Positions 15,313 to 23,455 of a stretch of 32,302 bases of DNA are shown here, piece after piece. A model generated the notes under the pieces. The model was not told the origin of the DNA, did no database searches, and worked only from the letters and a program-made list of their open reading frames with translations. Both the position numbers and the translations under genes were made by a program. The DNA is from Anaerolineae bacterium (GTDB lineage: Bacteria > Chloroflexota > Anaerolineae > Anaerolineales > Villigracilaceae), in NCBI GenBank assembly GCA_017303655.1, contig JAFLCE010000051.1, forward strand, positions 1-32,302, in the 5' to 3' direction. The first letter of the stretch is position 1; every line of letters begins with the position of its first letter.

Positions 15313-15366
15313 CGTCCCGAAGGTTCTTGAAAATTGAGTTTGTTTTCTGCTCAGACCTTCGGGACG
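15313..15366. repeat. Perfect 12-bp inverted repeat
   Basis: CGTCCCGAAGGT at 15313-15324 and ACCTTCGGGACG at 15355-15366 are exact reverse complements around a 30-base AT-rich centre. It begins 25 bases after the LLM-gene stop. There is no T run directly after it. It may be a long-loop transcription end signal or one copy of a genome-wide interspersed palindromic repeat. Confidence 0.7.
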
Positions 15367-15460
15367 GTGCATAGCAAAATAGATAACAATTTCTTCAGTC
15401 AGCCTTGTTGTTCGCTGATAAAAAATTTTGATCTTCAAAAAAACAATTTAGGAGTTTCCC

Positions 15461-16141
15461 GTGAATCAAATCCCTGTTGAAGAACGCACGAACCTTTCGA
15501 TTTATCACCTCACTCGTTTCCCCGCTGGCTATGACCCCGCCGATAAAGAGACGCGCTATCCCGCCATCTTTGCTTTGCACGGTCACGGCAGTAACGAGCG
15601 CGACCTGATCGGTCTCTCGGATTCTTTGCAGGATAATCTGCTCTGGATCAGCGGGCGCGGACCCGTAGACTTCGCCCCCGGCGCCTATGACTGGTACACC
15701 GTCACGCAATTTGGCAAGCCCGACCCTGTCATTCTCGCCGCCGCGCTGGAGCGGATTGATAACTTCATCAGCGAATTGCTGGCAACCTACCCGATTGACC
15801 CTCAAAAATTCTTCCTGATGGGCTTCAGTCAGGGCAGTATGATGTCCATGTCGTTTTTGCTCACCCGCCCTCAGCGCATTGCAGGTGTTATCGCGCAATC
15901 GGGCTACATCCCCCAGCAGTCTGGACTAGTAGTAGATGAGGCTGGCGTGAAGGGCAAGCCCATCATCATGACCCACGGCTTTGAAGATTCAAGTATGCCG
16001 CTCGAATGGTCACTTCGATCGCGCGATTTCATCCTGCGTTACGGCGTAGATTTGGAATACCGCAACTTCCACATGGATCACACCATCACCGCCGAGTCGC
16101 TGGGCACGATAAGAGGCTGGCTGGATAAACAATTGTCATGA
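15461..16141 (+). CDS. Alpha/beta-hydrolase, phospholipase/carboxylesterase family
   Basis: This 226-residue serine hydrolase resembles the YpfH/COG0400 carboxylesterases. The oxyanion segment is FALHGHGSNERDL, the nucleophile elbow is MGFSQGSMMSMSF (Ser near residue 122), the acid region is IIMTHGFEDSSMPLEWSLRS and the catalytic His is in FHMDHTITAES. The triad is complete. The GTG start has TTAGGAG at good spacing. It is the last gene before the strong promoter of the exporter operon. The natural ester substrate is unknown. Confidence 0.9.
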   Translation: MNQIPVEERTNLSIYHLTRFPAGYDPADKETRYPAIFALHGHGSNERDLIGLSDSLQDNLLWISGRGPVDFAPGAYDWYTVTQFGKPDPVILAAALERIDNFISELLATYPIDPQKFFLMGFSQGSMMSMSFLLTRPQRIAGVIAQSGYIPQQSGLVVDEAGVKGKPIIMTHGFEDSSMPLEWSLRSRDFILRYGVDLEYRNFHMDHTITAESLGTIRGWLDKQLS

Positions 16142-16157
16142 TATCCCCAACTTCTCC

Positions 16158-16186
16158 TTGACATACACACGATGAGAAAGTAAAAT
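16158..16186 (+). promoter_or_regulatory. Sigma-70-type promoter of the regulator/exporter operon
   Basis: TTGACA at 16158-16163 matches the -35 consensus exactly. TAAAAT at 16181-16186 is a near-perfect -10 box, and the spacer is 17 bases. It lies in the 80-base gap before the HTH regulator gene and should drive that gene and probably the whole ABC operon. Confidence 0.7.
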
Positions 16187-16198
16187 CCCGCCTGCTTT

Positions 16199-16214
16199 TT
16201 GGTCTTTTTGGAAA
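16199..16214 (+). repeat. 16-bp leader repeat, copy 1
   Basis: TTGGTCTTTTTGGAAA lies just upstream of the HTH regulator start codon and includes its GGAA ribosome binding site. An identical copy lies at 16950-16965 before the first ABC ATPase gene. It could be a shared operator or translational control site. Confidence 0.7.
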
Positions 16215-16221
16215 AACAACT

Positions 16222-16932
16222 ATGAAACTCACCCGCCGCCAGGAAACTTTCATTCACCGTCTGCTCGACCTCTATCGTGAACTAGATGGACCGATCCATT
16301 ATTCTCTGCTCGCAGAGCGAGTTGGGGTCAGCCCATTTACCGCATACGACATGCTGCGCCTGCTCGAAGAAAAAGGTTTGGTGACCTCCGAGTATCGGCT
16401 CGATTCTGATAAACCGGTGGTTGGGCGTTCCGAAGTGGTCTTTCGGCCTACTGAGCGCACCCGCCAGTTGTTCATTGAATTGGCTGGAGATGCGGACCAA
16501 GGCAACTGGGAAAATGTAAAGTCACAAATCTTGGAGAAGATTCGAGAGGGGGGATTACATGACGATGTTTTGGCAGAGGAGATATTTGCGCGCGTGCCTC
16601 TGGATGTTCCTGATGTGCTTCGCTATTGTATTGAAGTCATGACCATCGTTATCTTGCGACTTGGCAAAGGGGCGGGACGCCAGGTCCTGGCTGAACACCT
16701 GCCTCAGATTATCGAGTGGAAGGGCACGGTTACCCGCTCTGGTCTGATGCTGCTGGGCGGTTTTACGCTGGGTTTACTGGCGAATGAAAGTAATAGTGAC
16801 GTGGAATGGAATAAACTCTTCCTGGAGCACATCCGCCGTTACCAGTCCCTTGTCATGGATATGGAACCGCGCCTCTGCCGCCGATTGGGCGATAGTATGA
16901 AAGATGTATTTGCTCCGATCTTCAAGGCATAA
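16222..16932 (+). CDS. Winged-helix transcriptional regulator of the exporter operon
   Basis: This is a 236-residue protein. Residues 1-60 form a winged helix-turn-helix (LAERVGVSPFTAYDMLRLLE followed by EKGLVTSEY). The remaining 170 residues are helical with a partly hydrophobic centre (TRSGLMLLGGFTLGLLANES) and could be a ligand or dimerisation domain. It is not a recognisable TetR, MarR or PadR protein. It is promoter-proximal to a two-ATPase ABC exporter and shares a 16-bp leader motif with the next gene, so it most likely senses the exporter's substrate and controls the operon. The ATG start is behind TTTTTGGAAAAAC. Confidence 0.75.
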   Translation: MKLTRRQETFIHRLLDLYRELDGPIHYSLLAERVGVSPFTAYDMLRLLEEKGLVTSEYRLDSDKPVVGRSEVVFRPTERTRQLFIELAGDADQGNWENVKSQILEKIREGGLHDDVLAEEIFARVPLDVPDVLRYCIEVMTIVILRLGKGAGRQVLAEHLPQIIEWKGTVTRSGLMLLGGFTLGLLANESNSDVEWNKLFLEHIRRYQSLVMDMEPRLCRRLGDSMKDVFAPIFKA

Positions 16933-16949
16933 AATTTTTGCCTAATTCT

Positions 16950-16965
16950 TTGGTCTTTTTGGAAA
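16950..16965 (+). repeat. 16-bp leader repeat, copy 2
   Basis: This is an exact copy of the TTGGTCTTTTTGGAAA motif at 16199-16214. It lies the same way round just before the start of the first ABC ATPase gene and again includes the ribosome binding site. Confidence 0.7.
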
Positions 16966-16971
16966 GGTGAC

Positions 16972-17919
16972 ATGAATATTGCTATTGAATCTCTTCAACT
17001 TGTAAAACGTTATCCCGTGCAGAAAAAAGAGGATCGCCCGGCCATTGATGCGATTGACCTGACTGTCGAGACCGGTCAACTGTATGGACTGGTCGGTCCG
17101 GATGGCGCGGGAAAAACTACTTTGCTGCGCATCCTGTCCACTGTGATGGAACCAACCTCTGGTTTTGCTCGGTTGGCAGGTTTCGATGTAATCAAACAAT
17201 CCGAAGATGTGCGGGCATTGCTGGGATACATGCCGCAAGCCTTTAGCCTGTACCCCGACTTGACTGTGATGGAAAACCTGAAATTCTTTGCTGACATCAA
17301 TGGTGTGTCTGCCCAAAAACAAAAGACACGCATTGCTGAATTGCTGGAGTTCGCGCGCCTGACGGAATTCACAACGCGGCGCAGTGAAAATCTTTCCGGT
17401 GGAATGCGCAAGAAATTGGCATTGGCTTGCGCCCTGATCCACGACCCCAAGATATTGTTGTTGGACGAGCCAACCACCGGCGTGGATCCCGTTTCGCGGC
17501 GCGAATTGTGGCGGCTGCTTTCAAAAGTCATCCAGCAGGGCGTGACAGTACTGGTCAGCACGCCGTATATGGACGAGGCGGAACGTTGCAATACAGTCAG
17601 CATCATTAATCAGGGGCGCATTTTAATCAGCGGAGCGCCAGCCGAATTGGAAGCGCAGTTGCCATTCCGCATCGTGGAGGTCAAAGCCAAGCCGCGACGC
17701 ACACTGCGCGCAGTGGCAGATCGGACGAAAGGGGTGACAAGTTGGCGCGCTGTTGGTGACCGCCTGCGCCTTTCGGTCAGCGACCCGGCTAAAATCATGC
17801 CCCGAATCGAAGATGAACTAAAAAAAGACGGAGCGGAGATCAGCATCCTGCGTGAAGCAAGCCTTTTGATGGAGGATGTCTTTATCCACCTGGTTGAAAA
17901 ACAGGAGGCACAATCGTGA
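16972..17919 (+). CDS. ABC transporter ATPase, first subunit (YbhF N-half-like)
   Basis: This 315-residue ATPase of the drug/ABC-2 class has Walker A VGPDGAGKTTLLR at about residue 43, Q-loop region LGYMPQAFSLYPDLTVMENL, signature LSGGMRKKLALACALIHDP, Walker B ILLLDEPTTGVDP and switch STPYMDEAERC. The H-loop His position is Thr-Pro-Tyr rather than the usual Thr-His-Tyr, which suggests a degenerate catalytic site in a heterodimer. It overlaps the second ATPase gene by four bases (GTGA). In Escherichia coli YbhF two such ATPase halves are fused; here they are separate genes. Confidence 0.92.
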   Translation: MNIAIESLQLVKRYPVQKKEDRPAIDAIDLTVETGQLYGLVGPDGAGKTTLLRILSTVMEPTSGFARLAGFDVIKQSEDVRALLGYMPQAFSLYPDLTVMENLKFFADINGVSAQKQKTRIAELLEFARLTEFTTRRSENLSGGMRKKLALACALIHDPKILLLDEPTTGVDPVSRRELWRLLSKVIQQGVTVLVSTPYMDEAERCNTVSIINQGRILISGAPAELEAQLPFRIVEVKAKPRRTLRAVADRTKGVTSWRAVGDRLRLSVSDPAKIMPRIEDELKKDGAEISILREASLLMEDVFIHLVEKQEAQS

Positions 17920-18869
17920 GCGCAGACAAAGCGATTGAAGTTATTCAATTAACACAGAAGTTCGGTAAGTTTACCGCTGTGGATCATGTTAGTTTTGAAA
18001 TTCCTCGGGGCGAAATTTTTGGCTTGCTCGGTCCCAATGGTGCAGGCAAGACGACCACCATTCGCATGTTGTGCGGAATCCTTACGCCCACATCGGGTGA
18101 GGCGCGGGTGATGGGGTTTGATGTTGCCCGACAGTCTGAAGAGGTCAAGCAGCGCATTGGTTACATGTCACAGAAGTTTTCGCTGTACAACGACCTGACC
18201 GTGCAGGAGAATCTGGATTTTTATGCCAATTTGTATAGCGTGCCGCGCGAGAAGTTTGCATCGCGCCTGAAGGAATTGATCGAGATGGCAGGTTTGCGTG
18301 GGCATGAAAAGCAATTGGTCGCCAGTCTTTCAGGGGCGTGGCGGCAAAGGTTGGCACTGGCTTGTGCCATCGTCCATGAGCCGCCGATGCTCTTTCTGGA
18401 TGAGCCAACTGCTGGGGTGGACCCGGTCTCACGCCGCGAGTTCTGGGACATGATCTATAACCTGGCTGGGCAGGGCGTGAGCGTGCTGGCAACGACTCAT
18501 TACATGGATGAAGCCGAATTTTGCAACGTTATCGGGATGATGTATCGCTCGCGCTTGATTGCCCTGGATGACCCCGATTCACTCAAGGAAAAAATGCGCG
18601 GCATGTTATTTGAAATAGACTGCCGTGAACCTGGGCGTGCCGAGGAAATCCTGAAAGACCTGCCTTTTACGCATGATGTGGCGCTGCATGGCGTCCTCCT
18701 GCACGTAGTAGTGAGCGCTGAAAAAGAAAAACGGGAACTGGAGAAAGCCTTACAGTCGAATGGCATTGCCATGAAACGGATAGAGCGCGTCCTGCCTTCG
18801 CTGGAGGATGTGTTCGTTTCCCTGGTGGAAGATGAAGATCGCCCGCAAATGCGGGAAGAAATTGAATAA
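17916..18869 (+). CDS. ABC transporter ATPase, second subunit (YbhF C-half-like)
   Basis: This is a 317-residue ATPase. Walker A is LGPNGAGKTTTIRML, Q-loop region is IGYMSQKFSLYNDLTVQENL, Walker B is MLFLDEPTAGVDP and switch is ATTHYMDEAEFCN with an intact His. The signature reads SLSGAWRQRLALA, so the second Gly of LSGG is replaced by Ala. The GTG start overlaps the preceding stop, and GGAGG lies upstream. Degenerate motifs in the two subunits (no switch His in the first, altered signature here) are consistent with an asymmetric heterodimer having one competent site. Confidence 0.92.
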   Translation: MSADKAIEVIQLTQKFGKFTAVDHVSFEIPRGEIFGLLGPNGAGKTTTIRMLCGILTPTSGEARVMGFDVARQSEEVKQRIGYMSQKFSLYNDLTVQENLDFYANLYSVPREKFASRLKELIEMAGLRGHEKQLVASLSGAWRQRLALACAIVHEPPMLFLDEPTAGVDPVSRREFWDMIYNLAGQGVSVLATTHYMDEAEFCNVIGMMYRSRLIALDDPDSLKEKMRGMLFEIDCREPGRAEEILKDLPFTHDVALHGVLLHVVVSAEKEKRELEKALQSNGIAMKRIERVLPSLEDVFVSLVEDEDRPQMREEIE

Positions 18870-18879
18870 GGAGATTTAC

Positions 18880-20016
18880 ATGAGTCAAGGATTTCGCCGC
18901 ATGGCGACCATTGTTCGCAAAGAATGGCTGCATATCATCCGCGACCCGCGTACTCTGGGATTGGTTATCATCATGCCTGTAATGATGCTGATCTTGATGG
19001 GCTACGCGGTTGCCAACGATGTGGAAGACATTCCCCTGGCAGTTGCGGATTTATCACACACGGACGCCAGCCGCTCCCTGGTTGATAAATTCACAGCCAG
19101 CGGATTCTACATGTTTACACACACGGCTCAAAGTGAAAATGAAATACTGGATATGCTGGACGCCGGGACAGTCAAAGCCGGATTGTATATTCCAGAGGAT
19201 TTTGGACGCAACATCAGCACTGGCGGTACAGGCACCATCCAGTTTTACATTGACGGCTCGAATCCTACGGTCGCGCAAACTGCCCAATTGGCTGCTGAAA
19301 CCATCAGCCAGTCCACATCCCAGGAGATTCTAATTCAGCGCCTGGAGCGCAGCGGCGCGGGCCTGACAATTCGGCTGCCGGTGGATGCCCGTGTGCGCTA
19401 TCTTTATAATCCGAATCTGAAGAAGATGAATTTTATGATCCCCGGATTGGTGGCGGTCATTTTGCAAATCCAAACTTTGCTGTTAACAGCATTTGCCATT
19501 GTACGGGAACGCGAGCAAGGTACGCTGGAGCAACTGATTGTCACGCCAGTGCGCTCGTGGGAATTGATGTTAGGCAAAATTTTGCCTTTCGTGCTGGTGG
19601 CACTTGTTAACGTGGCAATGACGGTAGCTGTTGGCGCGATTTGGTTTGGCGTGGAAGTAGCTGGGAGTTACATCTTGCTGTTCGGACTCAGTTTGATATT
19701 CCTGCTTGGCTCACTCGGTTTAGGCGTGCTGATTTCCAATATCTCCCAAACGCAAATGCAAGCCATGTATATGGCCTCCTTTATTATGTTGCCGTCTTTC
19801 ATTCTGTCTGGCCTGCTTTACCCGCGCGAAAATATGCCCTGGCTGGCATACTATGCAGGTTTTTTCCTGCCGGTCACGTATTTTCTGGAAATCGTGCGCG
19901 GCATCATGCTTAAAGGTGTGGGCTTTGTTACTCTGTGGAGTTGGATCTGGCCGATGGCAGTTTTCAGCATTGTCGTTTTCTTTGCCAGTGTGCTTATGTT
20001 CCGAAAACGCATATAG
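18880..20016 (+). CDS. ABC-2 type permease (YbhS/YbhR-like)
   Basis: This is a 378-residue permease. It has one N-terminal helix (LGLVIIMPVMMLILMGYAVA), a large extracytoplasmic domain of about 150 residues, then five to six helices including PGLVAVILQIQTLLLTAFAI and SFIMLPSFILSGLLYPRENM. The REREQGTLEQL segment after the second helix is the classic ABC-2 coupling motif. Start chosen at ATG 18880 behind AAGGAGATT. Typical YbhFSR systems have two permeases. Only one is encoded here, so a homodimeric channel is implied. Confidence 0.92.
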   Translation: MSQGFRRMATIVRKEWLHIIRDPRTLGLVIIMPVMMLILMGYAVANDVEDIPLAVADLSHTDASRSLVDKFTASGFYMFTHTAQSENEILDMLDAGTVKAGLYIPEDFGRNISTGGTGTIQFYIDGSNPTVAQTAQLAAETISQSTSQEILIQRLERSGAGLTIRLPVDARVRYLYNPNLKKMNFMIPGLVAVILQIQTLLLTAFAIVREREQGTLEQLIVTPVRSWELMLGKILPFVLVALVNVAMTVAVGAIWFGVEVAGSYILLFGLSLIFLLGSLGLGVLISNISQTQMQAMYMASFIMLPSFILSGLLYPRENMPWLAYYAGFFLPVTYFLEIVRGIMLKGVGFVTLWSWIWPMAVFSIVVFFASVLMFRKRI

Positions 20017-20065
20017 CACAATTTGAAAATTCTCAATATAACTATTTCCCGATAAGGAGTTCATC

Positions 20066-21367
20066 ATGAAAAAAAATCACTATTCGTTTACCTCGCTCGT
20101 TGTTGCACTCAGCCTTCTGTTGAGCGCATGTAGCGGCATTGCCATCCAAAATGGAACATCCCAACTTAAAGCCTCCGGTACAATTTCAGCTCGCGAAGTT
20201 AACATTGCTCCCCAGATTGGCGGGGAAGTAGTCTCCGTAAACGTGGAAGAAGGTGCACAGGTTATACAAGGGGACGAATTGTTCCGCCTGGATGATTCCC
20301 TCTTGAAAGCGCAGCTCAATCAGGCAAAGGCTGCGGTTGCCCTGGCAGAGGCTACGTTGAGCGCCGCCACTGCCCAGTATGATCTTGTCTTGAACGCCGC
20401 CCGCTTGCAGGATAAGCAAAACCGCGTTTCCAGTTGGAACACTTCCCAGCCTAGTCAATTCGATTTACCGGTCTGGTATTTCGACAAAGGTGAAAAACTT
20501 GTCTCGGCCCAGGTTCAAATGGAGTCTGCCACAACGGATCTCAATAAGGAAAAAGCTAATCTTGAAAAAGTACTAACCAATGTTGCCTCCCAGGAATTTT
20601 TGGACACTGAAAAGAAAGTGGCGAATGCCCAGGCAGCTTTTATCATCGCAGATCAAGTTCTCAGTCAGGCAAAAAGCGCGCAGGATAATGAGGATTTGCA
20701 AAACTTCGCCCAGGACCAATATGACGCGGTGGAAAATGAATTGAAGTCCGCCCAAACCGACTATACCCGTTTGTTGACGACGCAGGGAGCGAAGGAAGTG
20801 CTTGAAGCCCGCGCTCGTGTCAAGGTTGCGCAGGAACGCCATGATCGCGCATTGGACTATTACAACTCTTTCCTCAGTAGCGATCAGTCTTTGCAGGTCA
20901 AAGCCGCAGAAGCCGGTGTGCAACAAGCCGAAGCCGCTCTCGCCCAGGCAAATGCAGCGCTTGCTGTCCTTGAGATTCAATTAAAGAAAACGGTCATGCG
21001 CGCCCCAATGGACGGTGTGGTGTTGACCCGTAATTTGGAAGTGGGCGAAATGGCTGCTCCTGGCGGACTTGTTATGACGATTGGCCATCTTCAGGAAGTG
21101 GAACTGGTGGTTTACATTCCCGAAACCGAATATGGCACCGTACATCTAGGAGACCAGGTTACGATTGCAGTTGATTCCTTCCCAGGCGAAACGTTTAGCG
21201 GATCGGTCATCTACATCTCCGACAAGGCTGAATTCACGCCGCGCAATGTCCAAACTGTGGAAGGACGCCAGGCAACAGTCTATGCCATCAAGTTAAGCGT
21301 GCCAAATCCTGACCTGAAGCTCAAACCCGGCATGCCCGCAGATGTGATGTTTACAAATAATCAATAG
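20066..21367 (+). CDS. HlyD/EmrA-like periplasmic adaptor lipoprotein
   Basis: This is a 433-residue membrane-fusion protein. The signal peptide ends in a lipobox, LLLSACSG, with Cys at residue 22, so it is probably lipid-anchored. The biotinyl-lipoyl half-motifs are ISAREVNIAPQIGGEVVSVN near the N-terminus and VMRAPMDGVVLTRNLEVGEM near residue 315. Between them is a long coiled-coil hairpin (about 75-305) rich in Ala, Glu and Gln. The C-terminal barrel contains LGDQVTIAVDSFPGETFSGS. The ATG is behind AAGGAG. It completes the regulator-ATPase-ATPase-permease-adaptor exporter operon. Confidence 0.93.
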   Translation: MKKNHYSFTSLVVALSLLLSACSGIAIQNGTSQLKASGTISAREVNIAPQIGGEVVSVNVEEGAQVIQGDELFRLDDSLLKAQLNQAKAAVALAEATLSAATAQYDLVLNAARLQDKQNRVSSWNTSQPSQFDLPVWYFDKGEKLVSAQVQMESATTDLNKEKANLEKVLTNVASQEFLDTEKKVANAQAAFIIADQVLSQAKSAQDNEDLQNFAQDQYDAVENELKSAQTDYTRLLTTQGAKEVLEARARVKVAQERHDRALDYYNSFLSSDQSLQVKAAEAGVQQAEAALAQANAALAVLEIQLKKTVMRAPMDGVVLTRNLEVGEMAAPGGLVMTIGHLQEVELVVYIPETEYGTVHLGDQVTIAVDSFPGETFSGSVIYISDKAEFTPRNVQTVEGRQATVYAIKLSVPNPDLKLKPGMPADVMFTNNQ

Positions 21368-21376
21368 CATTTGATC

Positions 21377-21538
21377 GTGAATAACGTTATGGCTTCCCCG
21401 CCTCGCTCGCCGTTCCGCTTTCGCATGCCGCGTTTCGTTCGGCGTTTCCACCGTGTGCTCCTGCTCCTCCGCTCATTGCTCGCCATTGCAGTCGATATCA
21501 TCGTTCTTTACATCCGTAATCGTCTGCGTCCGCCGTAG
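21377..21538 (+). CDS. Possible 53-residue basic membrane peptide
   Basis: A short frame (GTG 21377, or ATG 21389) encodes a strongly basic N-terminus (SPFRFRMPRFVRRFHRV) followed by one hydrophobic helix (LLLLRSLLAIAVDIIVLYI) and a basic tail ending at TAG 21538. It lies ten bases after the adaptor gene in an otherwise empty 240-base gap. No ribosome binding site is visible. Pattern and position make it plausible but unproven. The alternative is chance open frame in GC-rich spacer. Confidence 0.25.
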   Translation: MNNVMASPPRSPFRFRMPRFVRRFHRVLLLLRSLLAIAVDIIVLYIRNRLRPP

Positions 21539-21607
21539 CCCAATGCTGACTTGATGTGGATCATCGAAACACGCGGCTCATGCAAAATTTCTTCGAGGTA
21601 ATGTTTA

Positions 21608-22078
21608 ATGCAATCTCTTCCTAAACATGGTTCCTGTTTTGTTTGTGGCTCCCCGAATTCGCCAGGAATGGGGGTGGTTTGGTATGCACTGGACGATAAC
21701 TCCATTTTTGCCGAAGTAACGCTGAACGATGCCCAGCAGGGGCCGCCCGGTTTAGCGCATGGTGGGGCATCCGCCGCTTTGCTGGATGAAGCCATGGGCG
21801 CGGCGGTCTGGCTGGCCGGGTATCGGGTAGCGTCAGTTAATCTCAACATCTCCTATCGCAAACCCGTGCCTCTCGGCCAGTCGTTCAAGGTCACGGCGCA
21901 GGTCAACGAGCGGAACGGGAAAAAGGTCACAGCGGTTGGTGAAATCCGTCTCGCAGACGGAACACTGGCGGTCAGCGGCGAGGGGATTTTTGTCGAGGCT
22001 CCGCAGTTGTTCACTGGACTGGGCGCAGGTTCAAGGTTCACGGATGAGCCGATGGAAATCCGCGAAACGGAGAAATAA
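21608..22078 (+). CDS. PaaI-family hotdog-fold thioesterase
   Basis: This 156-residue hotdog-fold protein carries GPPGLAHGGASAALLDEAMG, the helix with the catalytic HGG-x8-DE pattern of PaaI/COG2050 acyl-CoA thioesterases, followed by the strand SVNLNISYRKPVPLGQSFKV. An N-terminal CFVCG motif (residues 10-14, followed by SPNSPGMG) is common in this subgroup. It probably hydrolyses acyl- or aryl-CoA esters. It starts the run of lipid-related genes extending to DegV. Confidence 0.88.
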   Translation: MQSLPKHGSCFVCGSPNSPGMGVVWYALDDNSIFAEVTLNDAQQGPPGLAHGGASAALLDEAMGAAVWLAGYRVASVNLNISYRKPVPLGQSFKVTAQVNERNGKKVTAVGEIRLADGTLAVSGEGIFVEAPQLFTGLGAGSRFTDEPMEIRETEK

Positions 22079-22121
22079 ATATGCAGGCTAAAAAACTCTG
22101 GTATGACGAAGAAGTTTCAGA

Positions 22122-22769
22122 ATGGCCGTGAAGAGCATGAGCGAATCTGGTGTTGGGCCTCCTCGAATCTGCAAAACACAAATTTTGCTGGGTATACTCT
22201 TTCTAGCGGTCACAGGCTGGAAAGTGGCAGGTAGTGTGCCAGATATACCGAAATTTGTTTTGGTCCTTGCGCCGCATACATCCAACTGGGATCTACCTTT
22301 TATCCTGGCCGTTATGTATGGCTTGGGCCTCAAAATTAACTGGTTTGGCAAGAAGGAGCTATTCCCCTGGCCAGTTGGAGGCGTTTTCAAATGGCTTGGA
22401 GGCATCCCGATTGATCGTAGTTCTCGCTACAATGTAGTGCAACAAACAGCACAAACGATACGGGAACATGAGCAAATTGTGATGGGCATTGCACCGGAAG
22501 GGACGCGCAGTCAATCCGGACATTGGAGGACAGGCTTTTACTACATTGCCAATCTTGCGCAAGTGCCAATTGTATTTGGCTACTTGGATTACGCCCGTAA
22601 AGTTGGCGGTTTGGGTCCGGCGATGCATACCACGGGCAATATTGAGGCGGATATGATGGTAATTCGTGAGTTTTATAGCGGCATCACCGCCAAGTATCCA
22701 CATAAGGTAGGGGAGATTAATGTCAGTCAGCGCGCACGGCATCAGAACAGCCAGAATGATAAAAGGTAG
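22122..22769 (+). CDS. PlsC-like 1-acyl-glycerol-phosphate acyltransferase family protein
   Basis: This 215-residue acyltransferase has an N-terminal hydrophobic helix, the catalytic APHTSNWDLPF block (HxxxxD, residues 52-57), the GGIPIDRSS block and the MGIAPEGTRSQ block (EGTR). These are three of the classic PlsC motifs. It is most like the short lyso-acyltransferases that acylate lysophosphatidic acid or related lipids. The start is uncertain (ATG 22122, GTG 22128 or ATG 22137). A tiny preceding frame (22081-22131) ends at a TGA overlapping this start and seems to be only spacer or relic. Confidence 0.85.
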   Translation: MAVKSMSESGVGPPRICKTQILLGILFLAVTGWKVAGSVPDIPKFVLVLAPHTSNWDLPFILAVMYGLGLKINWFGKKELFPWPVGGVFKWLGGIPIDRSSRYNVVQQTAQTIREHEQIVMGIAPEGTRSQSGHWRTGFYYIANLAQVPIVFGYLDYARKVGGLGPAMHTTGNIEADMMVIREFYSGITAKYPHKVGEINVSQRARHQNSQNDKR

Positions 22770-22776
22770 TGCAGGG

Positions 22777-23442
22777 ATGCAATCAAAAAGTCTTTGGTGG
22801 GTAGGATTGTTCGCCATCGCTATGGCTTATCTGGAATCGGCGGTGGTCGTCTATCTACGGAGAATTTATGGAATTAGCGATCTCATTCTCAGTGTGCCGC
22901 AATTCGATCCGCAAATCGGAGCGATTGAACTGGGAAGGGAACTGGCAACGCTGGTCATGCTGCTGACGGTGGGTTGGGCGGCGGGAAAGAGATTTCAATC
23001 ACGCTTGGGATTTTCCGTCTTCGCCTTTGGCGTGTGGGACATCTTCTATTACATCTGGCTCAGGGTTTTCATCGGCTGGCCGCAAAGCCTGATTGATCCC
23101 GACCTCCTTTTCCTGTTGCCATTGCCCTGGTGGGGACCTGTGCTTGCGCCTGTTCTAATCGCCGCGTTGATGGTGATTGGTGGCGCGCTGGCGGTCATTA
23201 AAGACGAACACGAACTGCGTCTCATCCCGTCGTCTATGGATTGGGCCACTCTGGCTGGCGGCATACTAACCGTACTGTACACCTTCATGGCTGATGCTCT
23301 ATCTGTCCTGCCTACCAACGCGCAAACGCTCGGTCAATTACGCCCTTCCGAATTTAACTGGTCTGTTTACCTGGTTGGGCTTGCGATGTTGTGCTTATTT
23401 ATTTGGCGTATTACAAAATCCACTCAACCTATATCAACTTAA
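22777..23442 (+). CDS. Integral membrane protein of unknown function
   Basis: A roughly 221-residue protein with about six hydrophobic helices: LWWVGLFAIAMAYLESAVVV, then LATLVMLLTVGWAAGKRF, VFAFGVWDIFYYIWLRVFIG, VLAPVLIAALMVIGGALAVI, TLAGGILTVLYTFMADAL and YLVGLAMLCLFIWRI. A conserved-looking Glu in helix 1 and the FGVWDIFYY segment recall uncharacterised bacterial membrane proteins, but I cannot name the family. ATG 22777 is chosen so the first helix starts near the N-terminus. ATG 22756 or an upstream overlap with the acyltransferase gene is possible. Confidence 0.75.
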   Translation: MQSKSLWWVGLFAIAMAYLESAVVVYLRRIYGISDLILSVPQFDPQIGAIELGRELATLVMLLTVGWAAGKRFQSRLGFSVFAFGVWDIFYYIWLRVFIGWPQSLIDPDLLFLLPLPWWGPVLAPVLIAALMVIGGALAVIKDEHELRLIPSSMDWATLAGGILTVLYTFMADALSVLPTNAQTLGQLRPSEFNWSVYLVGLAMLCLFIWRITKSTQPIST

Positions 23443-23455
23443 TCTGGAGGTAGTT

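Noticed and set aside
22081-22131. 16-codon ORF just after the thioesterase gene, ending in TGA
   Set aside because: Considered as a fourth UGA-recoded gene, but the frame after the TGA hits another TGA after two codons and there is no downstream coding continuation.
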